The position numbers and the translations under genes were made by a program. DNA of 57,622 nt, from NCBI RefSeq assembly GCF_000315625.1, contig NW_005434643.1, positions 364,825 to 422,446 of the forward strand, read 5' to 3'. Numbering within the stretch: the stretch's first letter is position 1; every line of letters begins with the position of its first letter. Shown here piece by piece: positions 1-11,486 of this stretch. A model generated the notes under the pieces. The model was not told the DNA's origin, ran no database searches, and saw only the letters and a list, made by a program, of their open reading frames with translations. This DNA is from Guillardia theta CCMP2712 (taxonomy: Eukaryota; Cryptophyceae; Pyrenomonadales; Geminigeraceae).

Positions 1-1143
1 GCCCAAGCGCGAAGCCGCGCAGACATGCAGCCGAAGGGTCAAGCAATCAAGCAACAAGCAGCAGGAGCATGCAGGAGGAATAAAATCCCTTAGACGCGAT
101 ACCCGGAGGCAGCCGACTGACCACTGTCAGTCGAGACGTCCGCTGCCGCAGTGCTGGTTGTTTTCGGGCTTGTGTTTTGTGTGTGCAAGTTGTGCAGCTT
201 CTCGCTGTGCGCTGTGTGCCAGGAGGCTTAGCTTGTTACTGCTTTGTTTTGCTTCTAAATCACTGTGACGTCTGACAGTGGTCAGTCAGCTGCCTCCGGG
301 ACATCTCGTCTCTGCAAGTAAATCCTATACTACTCTCCGTCCCTCACTGTGACGTCGGGTGCCTCCGGAGAGCTCGACACCACTGGGGTGCTTGCTGCTG
401 GTCCGAGCTCTGCTGCTGAGGTCTTGGCTCGCAACGCGCCGCCACCTATCAGCGCCTCACTATGCAGCTGACGCTGGAGGCGCTCTTGTCTGGTGCGAGG
501 CGCATGACGCCCTTGCGGGCGCAAGCACTCCTCGAGCCAGAGGACAGCTCCTCCTCGGACTTTGTCGAGTCGCCCGAGGAGTCTTCGCCGGAGGTCTCCG
601 ACTCCGATGGGGGAAACCCTTCGAGTGGCCCCGACGATGGGCGCGGAGCTGGCGACTCGGAGGCGTCTCCGTCCCTCACTGTGACGTCGGGTGCCTCCGG
701 AGAGCTCGACACCACTGGGGTGCTTGCTGCTATGTATCGAGCTCGCCTGCTTCCTCCCCGGCATCGGTCGGGTCACGCCGGTCCTTGGGCATTGCCGCGG
801 CGTCGCCGCCGTCACGGGCGGCTACCACTGACTCGGCTACCGCTGACTCGGAGGCTAGCGAGGAGGACTACCTCGAGCGGTACCGTGTTCCTGTGTCCAG
901 CCTCCCTCCGTCCGCTGCCCCAGGCGGACCCCCGGGCAACGCCGGCTCCTTGTCGGCGGCTGCCCTTTCTCCGTCCGCGGCCGCCCGCTTTGTGGCGGCA
1001 GCGGACGTCTCGACTGACAGTGGTCAGTCGGCTGCCTCCGGGTATCGCGTCTAAGGGATTTTCTTCCTCCTGCATGCTCCTGCTGCTTGTTGCTTGATTG
1101 CTTGACCCTTCGGCTGCTTGTCTGCGCGGCTTCGCGCTTGGGC
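1..1143. repeat. Inverted repeat, 149-bp arms
   Basis: Bases 1-149 reappear as the reverse complement of 995-1143, with only two differences seen by eye (near base 25 and in the run before AAAATCCC). The left arm starts at the window edge, so it may extend outside. The roughly 845 bases between the arms contain further repeated words and an open frame (462-1097, +) rich in Ser, Glu and Asp that I do not trust as a gene, because parts of it recur elsewhere in inverted order. The arrangement could be a foldback-type element or two independently inserted copies of a dispersed repeat. No transposase or target-site duplication is visible. Confidence 0.8.
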
Positions 1144-1790
1144 TGGCGGTGCCGCGTCTGGGTGCCAGCAGTGCTGGTTCTTTTCGGGCTTGTGTTTTGT
1201 GTGTGATTGTGCAGCTTCTCGCTGTGGACTGTGTGCCTGGAGGCTTAGCTTGATCCTGCTTTGTTTTGCTTGAGGCACTTTTTACCTTCTGCCAGTAAAT
1301 TCACCTCACTCAGTGCGGCATCGGTCCGGGCAGGCGAGCTCGCCGGGACTAGCAGCAAGCACCCCAGTGGTGTCGAGCTCTCCGGAGGCATCCGACGTCA
1401 CAGTGGGCGCGTCGGCTCCACTCTGGATGTTTCCCCCATCGGAGTCGGAGATCTCGCACCCGAAAGGGCGTCATGCGCCTCGCACCAGATAGGAGCGCCT
1501 CCAGACGGTAAGCTGCATGGCGAGGCGCTGATAGGTGGCTGCTTGTTAAACCTCCTTGTTCCTGCTTTGTTTTGCTTGAGGCACTTTTTACCTTCTGCGA
1601 GTAAAACTCTACCTCCGGTCCGCGGCCGCCAGCTTTGCGGCGGCGGCGGACGTCTCGACTTACAGTGGTCACTCGGATTCCTCCGGCCCGGTATCGCGTC
1701 TAAGGGATTTTACTTCACTTTTGTCGGAACCCATTGTTTGAGGCACTTTTTACTTTCGGGGCTGAGTAAACATTGTCCTCACACACCGAG
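150..1790. repeat. Mosaic of direct and inverted repeat fragments
   Basis: Several short blocks recur here. A block with CTTTGTTTTGCTT occurs near 240, 1257 and 1563, and the last two continue into GAGGCACTTTTTACC. A block containing CTCACTGTGACGTCGG occurs at about 343 and 671 and, inverted, near 1330-1405. The start of the 462 open frame recurs inverted at about 1445-1545. The inner end of the 149-bp arm has diverged partial copies near 265-300 and 1635-1710. All this fits piled-up fragments of one dispersed family in both orientations. No intact coding sequence is supported. Confidence 0.7.
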
Positions 1791-1959
1791 ACCAAAAAAA
1801 ATCATCCGATCACTGCTCAGGCGGCTGCCCACGCCCGGCCGCCGTGACGCGGCGCGCCGCCGGAAGCCGCGCAGATCGGACAAGCAGGGAGCCTGTAGTG
1901 GAACTCCCTTCAAGTTAGGCCGGCGCGACAGCGGACGCATGGGCGCGTGCTGACTCGGA

Positions 1960-3115
1960 TGGCAAGCCTAGTAGTTAAATGAGTTTTCAGTGACTCGCAG
2001 AAGGTACGGCTCCGCTGAGGCTCCAAGTAACTTAAAGGCAAACCGTGTCCTCCTCACTGTCCTCAGCGGGCACAGCGGCTGCCGAGACCAAGATTGCCCG
2101 GGATTGACGGCCGCAGTCGGACGACGCTGTGGCTGATGGATCGCCGATCATCGGATGATGCCCGGCAGCCTTGCCGGCGGCCAGTCAGATAGCGCCGAGT
2201 TAACAAAACTCTGAGGCTCCTGTAAACCAAGACGACTTACGTGTTTCAAGGCGGCCCATGTGAGAGTCGCGGCGCGTGGGACGGTGATATCGGCAGTGCG
2301 TGACTTTGGCATAGTATATCACGGTCCGGCGCCCGGCTAGTCTGCGGTCCCACAGCACTCCGGCCGCCACGGGCGGCCGCCCCGGCGGCCGCGTGAGGCC
2401 GCGGGCAATCATCATTTCCGGAATGCCATGATTCGGACGGTGAGTGACCGTCGGTCAGTGCCGCAGTGCGGCCGGCAGTCACTGAGCCTGCGGGAAGCCT
2501 GAGTCTCAATGTCCGATCTTTTCTCTTCAAGGCGCCGCTTCCTAGTCTCGCCCGTGCCGCCGCCGCACGCCCCGGGCCCCGCGGCTGGCGCTGAGCCTCC
2601 CGGCGCGGCAGGCCAGCGGGCCCGGTCACCATCCGCCTTCCGGCCGCCGCGTCGGACTCCGGGAGTCCGGGCCGGCCGGGTGTAGCTGAGTGTTACAGAT
2701 CTGTTACATATTCAAGCAGAGAAACATGGCGTACAAGGAAGCAGTAGTGGGAAGGAGAGTGAGCGGGAAGGGAGAAGGAGAAGTGGAAGTAAAGATGACA
2801 CGCGAGTGACAAAGACGCACACAGAAGATGAATGTGCTGTGAGAAGAAGAACAAAAGGTTGCCAGGGTGTGGAGGAGGGAGTAAGATAGAATCGCGGCGT
2901 CAGCCCAAGGAGTAATTTGGTTTGAGAGCAAGCATACAAGTAGAGCATTGCAAGAAGATCGATTGAACACTTGCAGACGGTTGAGGCTGAGACCGTGCAG
3001 GTTGGACCTCCAAAAGTACTGCAGGGCAGATACTTCTGAAATGTCGTATTTTTTCCTTGTCTTGTTTTCGAAAAGTTTGGTGTGCTGTTCTTGTGGAGTT
3101 CTTTGAAACTGCAGG
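1960..3115. other. Spacer with GC-rich patch
   Basis: No gene is supported. About 2100-2690 is strongly GC-rich, with GGCC/CCGG runs and the word AGTCACTGAG at 2477-2486, which recurs in other GC patches of the window. From 2700 the composition becomes ordinary and leads into the likely 5' leader of the next gene. A GTGAGT...CAG pair at 3116-3157 (42 bp) ends just before that gene's ATG and could be a leader intron. Confidence 0.6.
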
Positions 3116-3158
3116 GTGAGTCGTCTGCTGTCTAATCTCGTCCTTTCAATTATTCAGG

Positions 3159-3786
3159 ATGATCGGATCAAGCTTATCGCGATTAGGATGCATCTTGGTA
3201 GGTCACCTTTACCCCCTTTACAAGACTTTCAAATGTTTCAAGAATTGTGAAAGCACGAGTGAAATAGAAGTGGAACATCTTTTAGACATGAGACGGATCT
3301 TGTCCTTTTGGGCCGTGAATGGAATATTCATGGTAATTTTTGTCTTGGCGAATGTTGCTCTGGACCTGACGATACGGTCATTCCCAAAATTTGCAGTTTT
3401 CGGAATATTTCTTGGATTTCTTCATCGCATGGATACCATTCTACTTCGAATCAAAGATCCTCTTCCTCATTTGGCTAGTGCATGGAAATTTTACAGGTTC
3501 TCAGTTCGTCTACGACAACTTTGTAGAGGAAGTCTTCCATCACCACGAGAACGACATCGATCACGGTTTGGCAGTTTCCAAGGCGGCGTTCAAGACTACA
3601 GCTTCTCGTTGGTTTGCTTTCTTAGCGTCGCAGCTCGCAAACCTCTTTGCTCTGGCGATGCAGAAGGTGATGGGTAGACTTGCAATCTCCAACGCTGATC
3701 CCTGTTTGCATGCTGCAGTCGCACGAGACTATGATGAGCCGTATGAAGCAGGGAGACGCCTCGTCATCGACAGAAAGCAGGTTTGA
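3159..3786 (+). CDS. REEP/HVA22 (TB2/DP1) family ER membrane-shaping protein
   Basis: Proteins of this family (yeast Yop1, plant HVA22, animal REEP) sit in the ER membrane as hydrophobic hairpins and bend it into tubules. Two exons: 3159-3332 and 3397-3786, with a 64-bp GTAATT...TTGCAG intron in phase 0. Joined, the protein is about 187 residues. It has the family LYPLYK-type motif after the first hydrophobic stretch, then a segment reading FIAWIPFYFESKILFLIWL, which is the hallmark of the family. The unspliced upstream frame runs past the junction into unrelated sequence, so splicing explains the frame change. The tail is hydrophilic. The start is the first ATG after a possible 42-bp leader intron (3116-3157). 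Family assignment is firm; subfamily is not resolved. Confidence 0.85.
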
Positions 3787-4268
3787 AGAAATTGGAGCTG
3801 GGGACGAAGAACGAGTCCTATCAGCATCGAAGAGAACGAGATCGAAGAAGAAGATAGATCATTGAGACAAGTTGGTGTCATACTGTATACCTGTCCCAGG
3901 ACAGCGAGTCTGTTGTAATTTAATATACATACCAAGACATTGCGCAGACATGGTGTTACCTTTTCGTATGGACGGAGCTGTGTCTTAGCCTCGTTTGAAT
4001 TCAGCTATGTTTTGAAGATTGGTATTCTATCGCTCATGTGGGTGGGGTCAAACAATTGCTAGAGCATTCAGTCGTACGAAATGTGCATTCAAGCAATGAA
4101 TCCGTGGATTGCCTCAAGACACGGATATAAATCATTTCTTCATGATATGCTAACGTAAATCATGTCCTGGTACGTGTGGGTATGTGAGTATGTGGATCGT
4201 GGCTTGCAGTGAGACACTTTAATCACTCACGTTATTCACACACTTGGCACTCTCACAATGACACAACA
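3787..4268. other. Intergenic, 3' ends of convergent genes
   Basis: The spacer between the REEP-like gene (+) and the Zn2Cys6 gene (-), which converge. It is AT-richer than the flanks and probably holds both 3' untranslated regions. No further structure is seen. Confidence 0.5.
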
Positions 4269-4754
4269 TCAATCAAACTCAGAAAGAACGTGCCTCAAGG
4301 CCTCGTCGAGTAGAGAGCTTGCTTCCCTTTCCCATATCTCTGCTATCTCGATCCTCCTCATCAACTTGGAGCCACGCGATCGTGTCGACTTTTTCTCAGG
4401 CTTCTCGGAGGACTCGTCGAATCCACCTTCCGAGGGAGGGAGTTCAGAGCATGTCAGCCCTTTGTTGACACATCTCGTGCAAGGTCTTGTTTCATCGCAC
4501 TTGGTCTTGGCGCTTCTGCATACAAGGCAGGCGCTCTTAGTTGGATGCCGTCTTGACGATAGCCAGCGTCTCATGCGGTAGAGATTGCTGGGCGCGCAGG
4601 CAAATGGAAGCTTAGCACTCTGATCCTCGACGCCGAGATGAGAGGAATGATCACCGAAGACACTGGTAGGAGAATTTTCCCGCTGTGAATTTTCTGAATC
4701 AAGAGGGATGGGGGAGGCACCAAAGTCGTGGGAAAGGGGCATCATAAAATTCAT
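4269..4754 (-). CDS. Zn2Cys6 (fungal-type binuclear cluster) DNA-binding protein
   Basis: A 161-residue protein if translation starts at the ATG at 4754. The same frame stays open upstream to 4919, so a longer N-terminus is possible. Cysteines at about residues 76, 79, 86, 92, 95 and 102 are spaced CX2CX6CX5CX2CX6C, exactly the Zn2Cys6 binuclear cluster of Gal4-type regulators. As in that family, basic residues surround the cluster (RSAKTK between Cys 2 and 3, and Pro before Cys 4). Downstream comes an acidic Ser/Glu stretch, then a Lys/Arg segment and a short amphipathic helix, possibly a dimerisation element. The large fungal middle-homology domain is absent. Role inferred: sequence-specific nuclear transcription factor. 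The family is best known from fungi, so its presence beside algal genes is notable. Confidence 0.75.
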   Translation of the reverse strand: MNFMMPLSHDFGASPIPLDSENSQRENSPTSVFGDHSSHLGVEDQSAKLPFACAPSNLYRMRRWLSSRRHPTKSACLVCRSAKTKCDETRPCTRCVNKGLTCSELPPSEGGFDESSEKPEKKSTRSRGSKLMRRIEIAEIWEREASSLLDEALRHVLSEFD

Positions 4755-7278
4755 CGCAATAGTACTCTGCTCTTGGAACAACTTGTATGTGGGAAAGAGG
4801 GCAAGTCTTGAGCTAGGGATACAGCAGAGGAAGAAGCGCGCACAGGAAGCAGTGGGATTCAGAGGTAGTGGGACGCCGGGTGCGGAGGAAGGTTTGAGAA
4901 TGTGACAAGACACGGCCAAGGGAAAACCAGGGCAGCGACAGGGAGGCGCGTGACGAAAAGTTCTGGAGTGGGGCTTCTAGAGGAGTCGTAGACGTATTAA
5001 ATAGCTCAAAAAGAGTCTTTTCGATCTTAAGAAATGGGATTGTTCTCAAGGAGTCGCTGTATCTAACCGCCGCCCTCTCCGGGGGGATGCGCGTGCGTGT
5101 AAAGGTCCCTATGCCCTCGTGATCGTTTGGACTCATAAACGCAATGATTCGAATTATTGCGAGGTTGAGATACAGCCAGGCTTCCATCCTGTCGCCAGAG
5201 AGTCGGAACAAACTGTTGAAGGGGTCCATTTCTCTTGAAATCTTGAGGGTGGGGTAGTATGGGGTCAAAATCATTCAGAAAGAAGGTCAGAGAGGTTTCG
5301 TTAGCAAGCGTCTGGAGTCCCGTGAGATCACCGTACGTTTGATCCGGTCGGCCGCTTGAACCTACTACCCTCTTGGCGGACTGGCACTCACGGCCCCCGT
5401 CGCCGGGCGGCGGGCCCGGGGGCCGCGCCGCGCCGCCGCCCGGCCGCGCGGCACTCAGGCACGGTGACGGCAGTGACCGTACGGTCGCCCGGGACAGTCA
5501 GTGGAATCGGAACGGTGGCACCGTCTGTGCGCGGGCGGCGCGGCGGTGAGGAGTAGCCTGTTCCGAAGTTCAATTGAACGGTTCGGCCAACCGGGCGGCC
5601 CTAGACGGGACGGTGTGCAATGCCGCGGCCGGCGCCCGGCAGTGCCGCGTCGGGCCCGCCCGGCGGCCGGGCGCCGATCGGACAGGCTCCCGGACCCGGT
5701 ACCACATCACACCGCCGGAGTGAAGCCCGAGTTCAAGTTGGCTCGATACCGGCGGCCGGCCGCCGGCCGGCCGCCGCGGCGCCCGGCCCCCGGCGGCCCC
5801 GGTCACGGGTCCCACGGAACGGACGGCCCGGACTAGGCAGTGATCCGACTGAGGGCCGGATCATCGATAGTAGTCACGGTGAGCGGCCCTTGTTCCGAAG
5901 TCACGAGTCCGACGGTCGGAGCCACTGGCCGGGCACCGGGGCCCGCTCGTCACTAGTACTAGTACCGTACCGTAGCCCACCGTGCCACGGTACGGTACGG
6001 TCCCGATCCGGTCGGATCGGACTGAGTCCGGGCCGGCGGGCCGCCCCCGGGCCGGCCCCACCCCGGCCCGGGGGCGGCCCGGGCCCGGCTGGCGGGCCGC
6101 GTGACGGTGCCCGGCCCGCCGCAGTGCCCGGCGCCCCAGCTCAGGCTCGACTCGGTCGGATCCGATGATCATCGCCGTCGCCGGGCCCGGGGAGCAGGGA
6201 CGGATACTTCAACGGATCCTCACGGATACCCAAACTTTGATCAGTTGGAGCGATGAGTGGTATGAGGTAGCGAACCGAGATGAGCAGGTGGAAGCAGTCG
6301 GCGTGAAGGGTCGGAAGGAGCGGCAGCTAGAGAATGAAGAAGATGATCACTTGGACAAGAATGAGTGGGAGACCATGGTGGTGGTGGTGGACGAGGAGGA
6401 AGAGAAAGCGAGATGTTCAGTACTGAAAACAATGACGAGCAGTCAAGAAATAGCGTTGCCGACCGTGCAGTGGTAAGGAGGCGAGCAAAGAGAAGGGAAA
6501 TGAAGTCGAAGATGAGATCAAGGATAAATGAGAGCCAGATGAACAAAGGAGAAGAATGGTCACGTTGATACTGTAAGGAAGAGTCGTGTCGAGGAGTCGT
6601 TATGCATCGATGCATTTGTGGAATGGTAGAGGAGTTGTAGGAAAACAAGGATGACAGTGGCGGAGATGGATTATACAAGAAATCAAGTGCGATAATATGA
6701 ATCCAACAATCTCGCGAATGAAGGAGATTGTGTTATGACACTGAACTTGAAGAAGGCAGGTAGGATACATAGCAAGGATACATGTAGGATACATGTAGGA
6801 AACACAGAGGAGTGAACCCTGCTAATGGTGGGGTCTCAATATCACTACAACCCAGTCACACATCTCTCACAAGAACAGCTTTCTTACCGACATGTTCTGA
6901 TGCTCGTGTTGTGGCCCCTGTGCCCGTGCCATGTTTGCTCAATTTGTGCAACTGAGGAGTCATAGTTCTGTGGGCCTGCACCCTCCGTACCGCAACGTGT
7001 AACCTGACTGAATTCAGCAGAGCTGAGCCGGAGGTCAACACTTGCAGCAGACAGGAGGCGCGAGGTGAATGCTGCGAGGTAGAAACGTTGGTTTCTGCAT
7101 TACCTGGAGCAGGGGAGGGAGGCGACTAGAGCATAGTAAGGTGGGGCTGCTGCTGAACCCTTGCGTCGCTCCTGTCTGGAGATGTTTGTGACTCGGAGCT
7201 ACGGGCAGGCATGTGCGATGTGAAATCTGAGATTCAATCCCTTGCTGCTCGGTCGGTAGCAACCGGTACGTGCTGCAA
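4755..7278. other. Long spacer with GC-rich patch
   Basis: No gene is supported. A 153-codon open frame on the minus strand (4813-5274) resembles nothing I recognise and lacks clear splice links; at most it is leader sequence of the Zn2Cys6 gene. Bases 5340-6200 form a very GC-rich patch with many CCGG/GGCC words and GTACGGTAC-type palindromes. From 6200 to 7278 the composition is ordinary and presumably includes the promoter and leader of the next gene. Confidence 0.55.
5964..5996. repeat. Perfect hairpin in GC-rich patch
   Basis: Arms ACCGTACCGT (5964-5973) and ACGGTACGGT (5987-5996) are exact reverse complements around a 13-base loop. Just upstream, ACTAGTACTAGT (5952-5963) is also self-complementary. 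Nothing links the hairpin to a gene function. Confidence 0.7.
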
Positions 7279-10200
7279 ATGACCGTAGAGGATAGCGTCG
7301 ACTCTGAGCCACCTCCTCCCTCCGCTGGAGGAGGCGGCGAAAACACGGGCAGGGAGCAAGGCACAGTCAAAGACCTGCAATCCTCTGCAGGGGAGGGCGT
7401 GGAGATCCAAGAAAGTGGCGAGGGAGTCACCTTACAAGAGCAGGGGACAGTGAGTCTGGCAGGGAAGGAAGAAGCAGGCGGCGGAGGGGAAGGGGGAGAA
7501 GAGACGAGGCTGTTGGAAGCAGCTACGGAGGAGCAAGGAGGCGGATCGGGGAGCGCTGCAGTAGCGTATGCTGTCGTAGAGCAAGCAGAGGGTGAGGATG
7601 GTGGTGGAGAAAGTGGAGGATCACATGGTAAGGACGCCAAGCAGGCGGACGAGCTGGAGCAGATAGCAGTGGCGGGTGCGGGGAGTGAGGTGAAGGTCGA
7701 AGCAATGAAGGAGGAGGGAGCTGAACGGGCAGATGAAGGAACAGGAGTGGGGGAGCAACATGGCGACGACGATCGAGGGGCCGAGATAGAGGCAGGGTCT
7801 TCATCCCCTTCTGGGAAGGTTGAGGACGGGGAGGAAGGTGTTCAGCGGGCCTCGTCCATGGAGCAAGCTATCAGTGACGTCAACGACGAGTCAACGGAAG
7901 ATGTTACGCAGCACGCGCTGGGCGACTTCATGGCGCTACTCGAGATGGCAGCGGACGAGATCGACCGCAAGGAGGTGGAGGAGGGTCGGGATGAGGAGGC
8001 GCCGGTTGATTTACACCTGGTGAAGAGTCTACTGCCTCCCAACGTGTCGCCGCAGGTCCTTTCGCGCGCCTCCTTCGCTGCTCATCGCTGCGAGGAGAAA
8101 ATGCTGGAGGTGGCGAGGAAGGCGTGCCTCTCAGTGCAGCGAGAGGTCGACCTCCTCCGCCAGTGTCTCTCCGCCATGTCCTCCCTCCTCGTCCAGTGCG
8201 GCATCCGAGCAGACACAGGGGAGGCTCCTGAGGGGGCGGGTAAGCCGCTGCCGGCCACGAGGAGGTCGATAGCGGAGGAGGCGGGGGCGAGGATTTCGGT
8301 TCCCATGTGGAGGGAGGAGGCAAGGAGGCGAGCGATGAGGAGGACGTCGAGCCGCTTGCTGGAAGTGAAGATCTCGGAGAGAGCGCGACTTATGCAGGCC
8401 CTGCTCGCAGCGCGCAAGGATGTGTCGATGGTGGACCCGAGGGAGCTGTCACGGAGGATTCCCAAAGCTCAGCTGCAAGAGCTGATCCAACTCTCCCGCC
8501 GGCTCCTCGTCGACGCCGAAAAGTCTTCTGCTGACCTCTCCTCCTCCTCCCTCCCTCCCCCGATCGACCTGCGAGCTGTACGCCCCAAGGAGCACGACGA
8601 CGCCGTTCCGTCTGCGCGCAGCTCCTCGGAGGCTCCGAGTGGAGGCAGGAGCGGGAGGATGGAGAGATTTTCCTCTTCCCAGCTGTGGGTAGTGCAGCGG
8701 ATAGGAGGGAACGTGCTGAATGTGAGAGCAAGGCCACAACTAGGCTCGAAGAAGGTGGGGGAGTGCAGGGAGGGAGACATACTGGAGGTGGAAGGAGTCG
8801 AGGGCGACTGGGTGAAACTCTCCCCGGACAACGACGTCTTCGTGTCTGGAGGAGGAGCAGAAGCAGGAGGGGGAGGGGGAGGTTGGGTCCTGCACTTTCA
8901 CAGGAGGCTCAAGATGGTCCTGGTGGCGCCCATGCTGCGCAAAGACTCGATGGAGAATCGCAAGCTGCTTGATAGCTCGCAGATGCCGAGTTCTAGGAGC
9001 AGACAGTCAATCCCGGAGCAGGAGGAAGCGCCGAGCCTGCAGCAGCTGAGTGCCGATCATGTCACGGGGAAGCGGACAGAGAGGATACAGAGGCTGCCGT
9101 CTGAGCTTTCGAGCAACGTGAGCTTCAGTAAGAGGAAGGCGATGAGGCTTCGAGCATGGGAGGAGGAGAAGCTGCAGGAGGAGGAAGAGAACCTGCGCAA
9201 GCAGCTTGAGAAGGAGCTGCTGAGAGAGAAGAGGAAGCAGTACAGCGCCATCACCGACGCGATCAGAAAGAAGACGGAGATCAAGAGGAGGAAGGAGGAG
9301 CCCGAGCCCGACAAGGTTGAGGAGCAGGAGGAGCTGAGCAGGATCGAGCTGGAGAGCAGCAGGGACGCGTACTCCAACCACCTGCTGGAACCATCGGAGT
9401 TCTTCCAGCAGCAGAGGAGGATGATTGAGCTGAGGAGGGAGCAGAGGGACCGGCGGGCAAAGCAGCAGGAGCTGGAGATGATTAGGGTGGAGGAGATGAA
9501 AAAGAAGCTCGAGATGCAAGAGGAGATGGCGAGGCAGCAGAAGCAGGTCAAAACTCTCTCTCTCCCTTCCCCCCTCACCTCCCTCTCTCCCTCACGTCCT
9601 GACCTCCTCTCTCCTCTCTCCTCTCTCCTCTCTCCTCTCTCCTCTCTCCTCTCTCCTCTCTCCTCTCTCCTCTCTCCTCTCTCCCCTCTCCTCTCTCCTC
9701 TCTCCTCTCTCCTCTCTCCTCTCTCCTCTCTCCTCTCTCCTCTCTCCTCCACAACCTTCCCTAGGATTGTTCTCTGCTCCGCATGCTTCTTGCTCCTGCC
9801 CTTCCCCTTGGGTCCTCTGTCTAACCCGCGCGTCCTCTAGATATGGTTGAAGCAGAAGGCGGAGCAGGCGGAGCAGAGGAGACTGCAGATCCATTTACGT
9901 GCCGAGGAGAGGAAGCAGATGCTGGACCAGATGAGGCAACATGAACAGCGCTACATCCAGCACATCCGAGAGGTCCTTCGTCCCCTCCTGTCCCCCACCT
10001 CCGCTCCTCCGACAACCCCATGCTCGCCCCAAACTCTTTCTGCTTCCCTGCCTCCCCTGCCTGCTTTCCTCTGTTTCCGTTCTTCTCTCAGTTCTTTCAT
10101 TGTCTCCTCTCTTCCATCCTTCCCCCATCCCCCCCGCCCCTCCTTTTCCCGTCCTCTCAATCCTCCCTCTTCTCCTCCTTACGCTCTCTTTCTACCTCCC

Positions 10201-11429
10201 TCCATCCTTTGATTTTCCCCCGTCAGATGCGCGGTGTTGTCTCCTACCCTCTTGAGGACGCAGAGCCAATACAGGATCATGTAGAGCACAAAGTGGTGAA
10301 CCTGAAGCCCATGGTGCTCGAGTCGCAAGTGAAGAGAGAGGAGGAGAAGCAAGCCGTGCTAGACAAGGTGAGCAGTCGAGGACGGGAAGGAGCACTTGGA
10401 GGAAGAGGAGGAGAAGGAGGAGGAGGAGGAGGAGGGGGTAGAGGGGGGAGGGGGAGGAGGTGGTGGTTGCAGAACTGACTGGGGTCATCAGGTGGCGAGA
10501 GGACGAGGGTATGCAGAAAAGGTCAAGAGGAAGCTGAAGCTCAAAAGCAAGCCCGTGGTGAGGTGGGAGGACGAAGTTGACCCTCTCCTCCTCCCTCTCT
10601 TCCAAGACGCCAAACTTCCTTCCAAGTAAGCCAACATGCCCTCCTGCTTTTGTTCCTCCCTCCTCCATCCCATTTCTCTCCTGTTGGCCTTTCCATCCCT
10701 CCCTCTACCCTCCTGCCCCGCCTTTCACCCTGTCTTTCATCACAGTTCACTTTCCTTTCATTCCTCGCCTTTCCCTCCTCCGTCTGCCTCCTCTCTCTGT
10801 CTTTTCCTCTCCCTCTCACTGATCGCTCACTCTCCTCTCTCCTCGTCTCAGGTACCTCGAGGAGATGCATCGGGTCTTCAAGGTGTCTCATCCTCGAGCC
10901 CTCGCCTCCCTCTCCGACCAGCAGCTCAACATGCTCAACATGAAGCCGGCAGAAAAGAAGCGACTCAGACTCGTCCTCGTCCAACACGGCCTCGTCTCTC
11001 CTCCTCCTGCTCCTCCCTCCCTCCCTCCTCCTCCCTCCCGACCCCGGAAGCCTGCGTCCAAGGTCTGGAAGTCCGCTCCTCCCAGTGGCGGAGGAGGAGA
11101 GGAGGAGGGCTCCGGGAGTGCGAGAGCGCAAAAGTACAAGGGCAGGCAGGCAGGCAGGCCGTCGCGGAGCAGCTCAGATCGAGGTGGGGAGGAGGGGGAG
11201 GGAGGACAGGGAGAGGGAGGAGGAAGAGGAAAGGGGCGGAAAGGAGAAGGAGGAGGCGATGGTGCTTCTGCTGCTAGGAATACGAGGACGCAGGTAGAGG
11301 GAAAGAGCCGGAAGAGGACCAAGGACAAGGACAAGGACAAGGACGACAAGCAGGAGGATCAGGAGCGGGGGAATCAAGCTAAGGAGATGACAACTATTAA
11401 TGAGGAGAGCATGGTTTCGAAGAAGGCCC

Positions 11430-11486
<57 letters not shown>

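Noticed and set aside
359-1054. 231-codon plus frame in the same repeat
   Set aside because: Alternative frame of the same GC-rich repeat with skewed composition.
462-1097. 211-codon ORF as a gene
   Set aside because: Pieces of it recur in both orientations nearby, and the end lies in the inverted-repeat arm.
4813-5274. 153-codon minus ORF
   Set aside because: No family resemblance and no clean splice into the Zn2Cys6 frame.
5340-6200. GC-rich patch as a bacterial insert or CpG-island gene
   Set aside because: Open frames here are composition artefacts (Gly/Pro/Arg runs) with no domain; similar patches recur without genes.
7970-9519. Minus-strand ORFs opposite the coiled-coil gene
   Set aside because: Leu/Ser-rich antisense shadows of a Glu-rich coding exon.
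9057-9894. Arg/Glu repeat ORFs on the minus strand
   Set aside because: Products of the 7-bp minisatellite in an intron.
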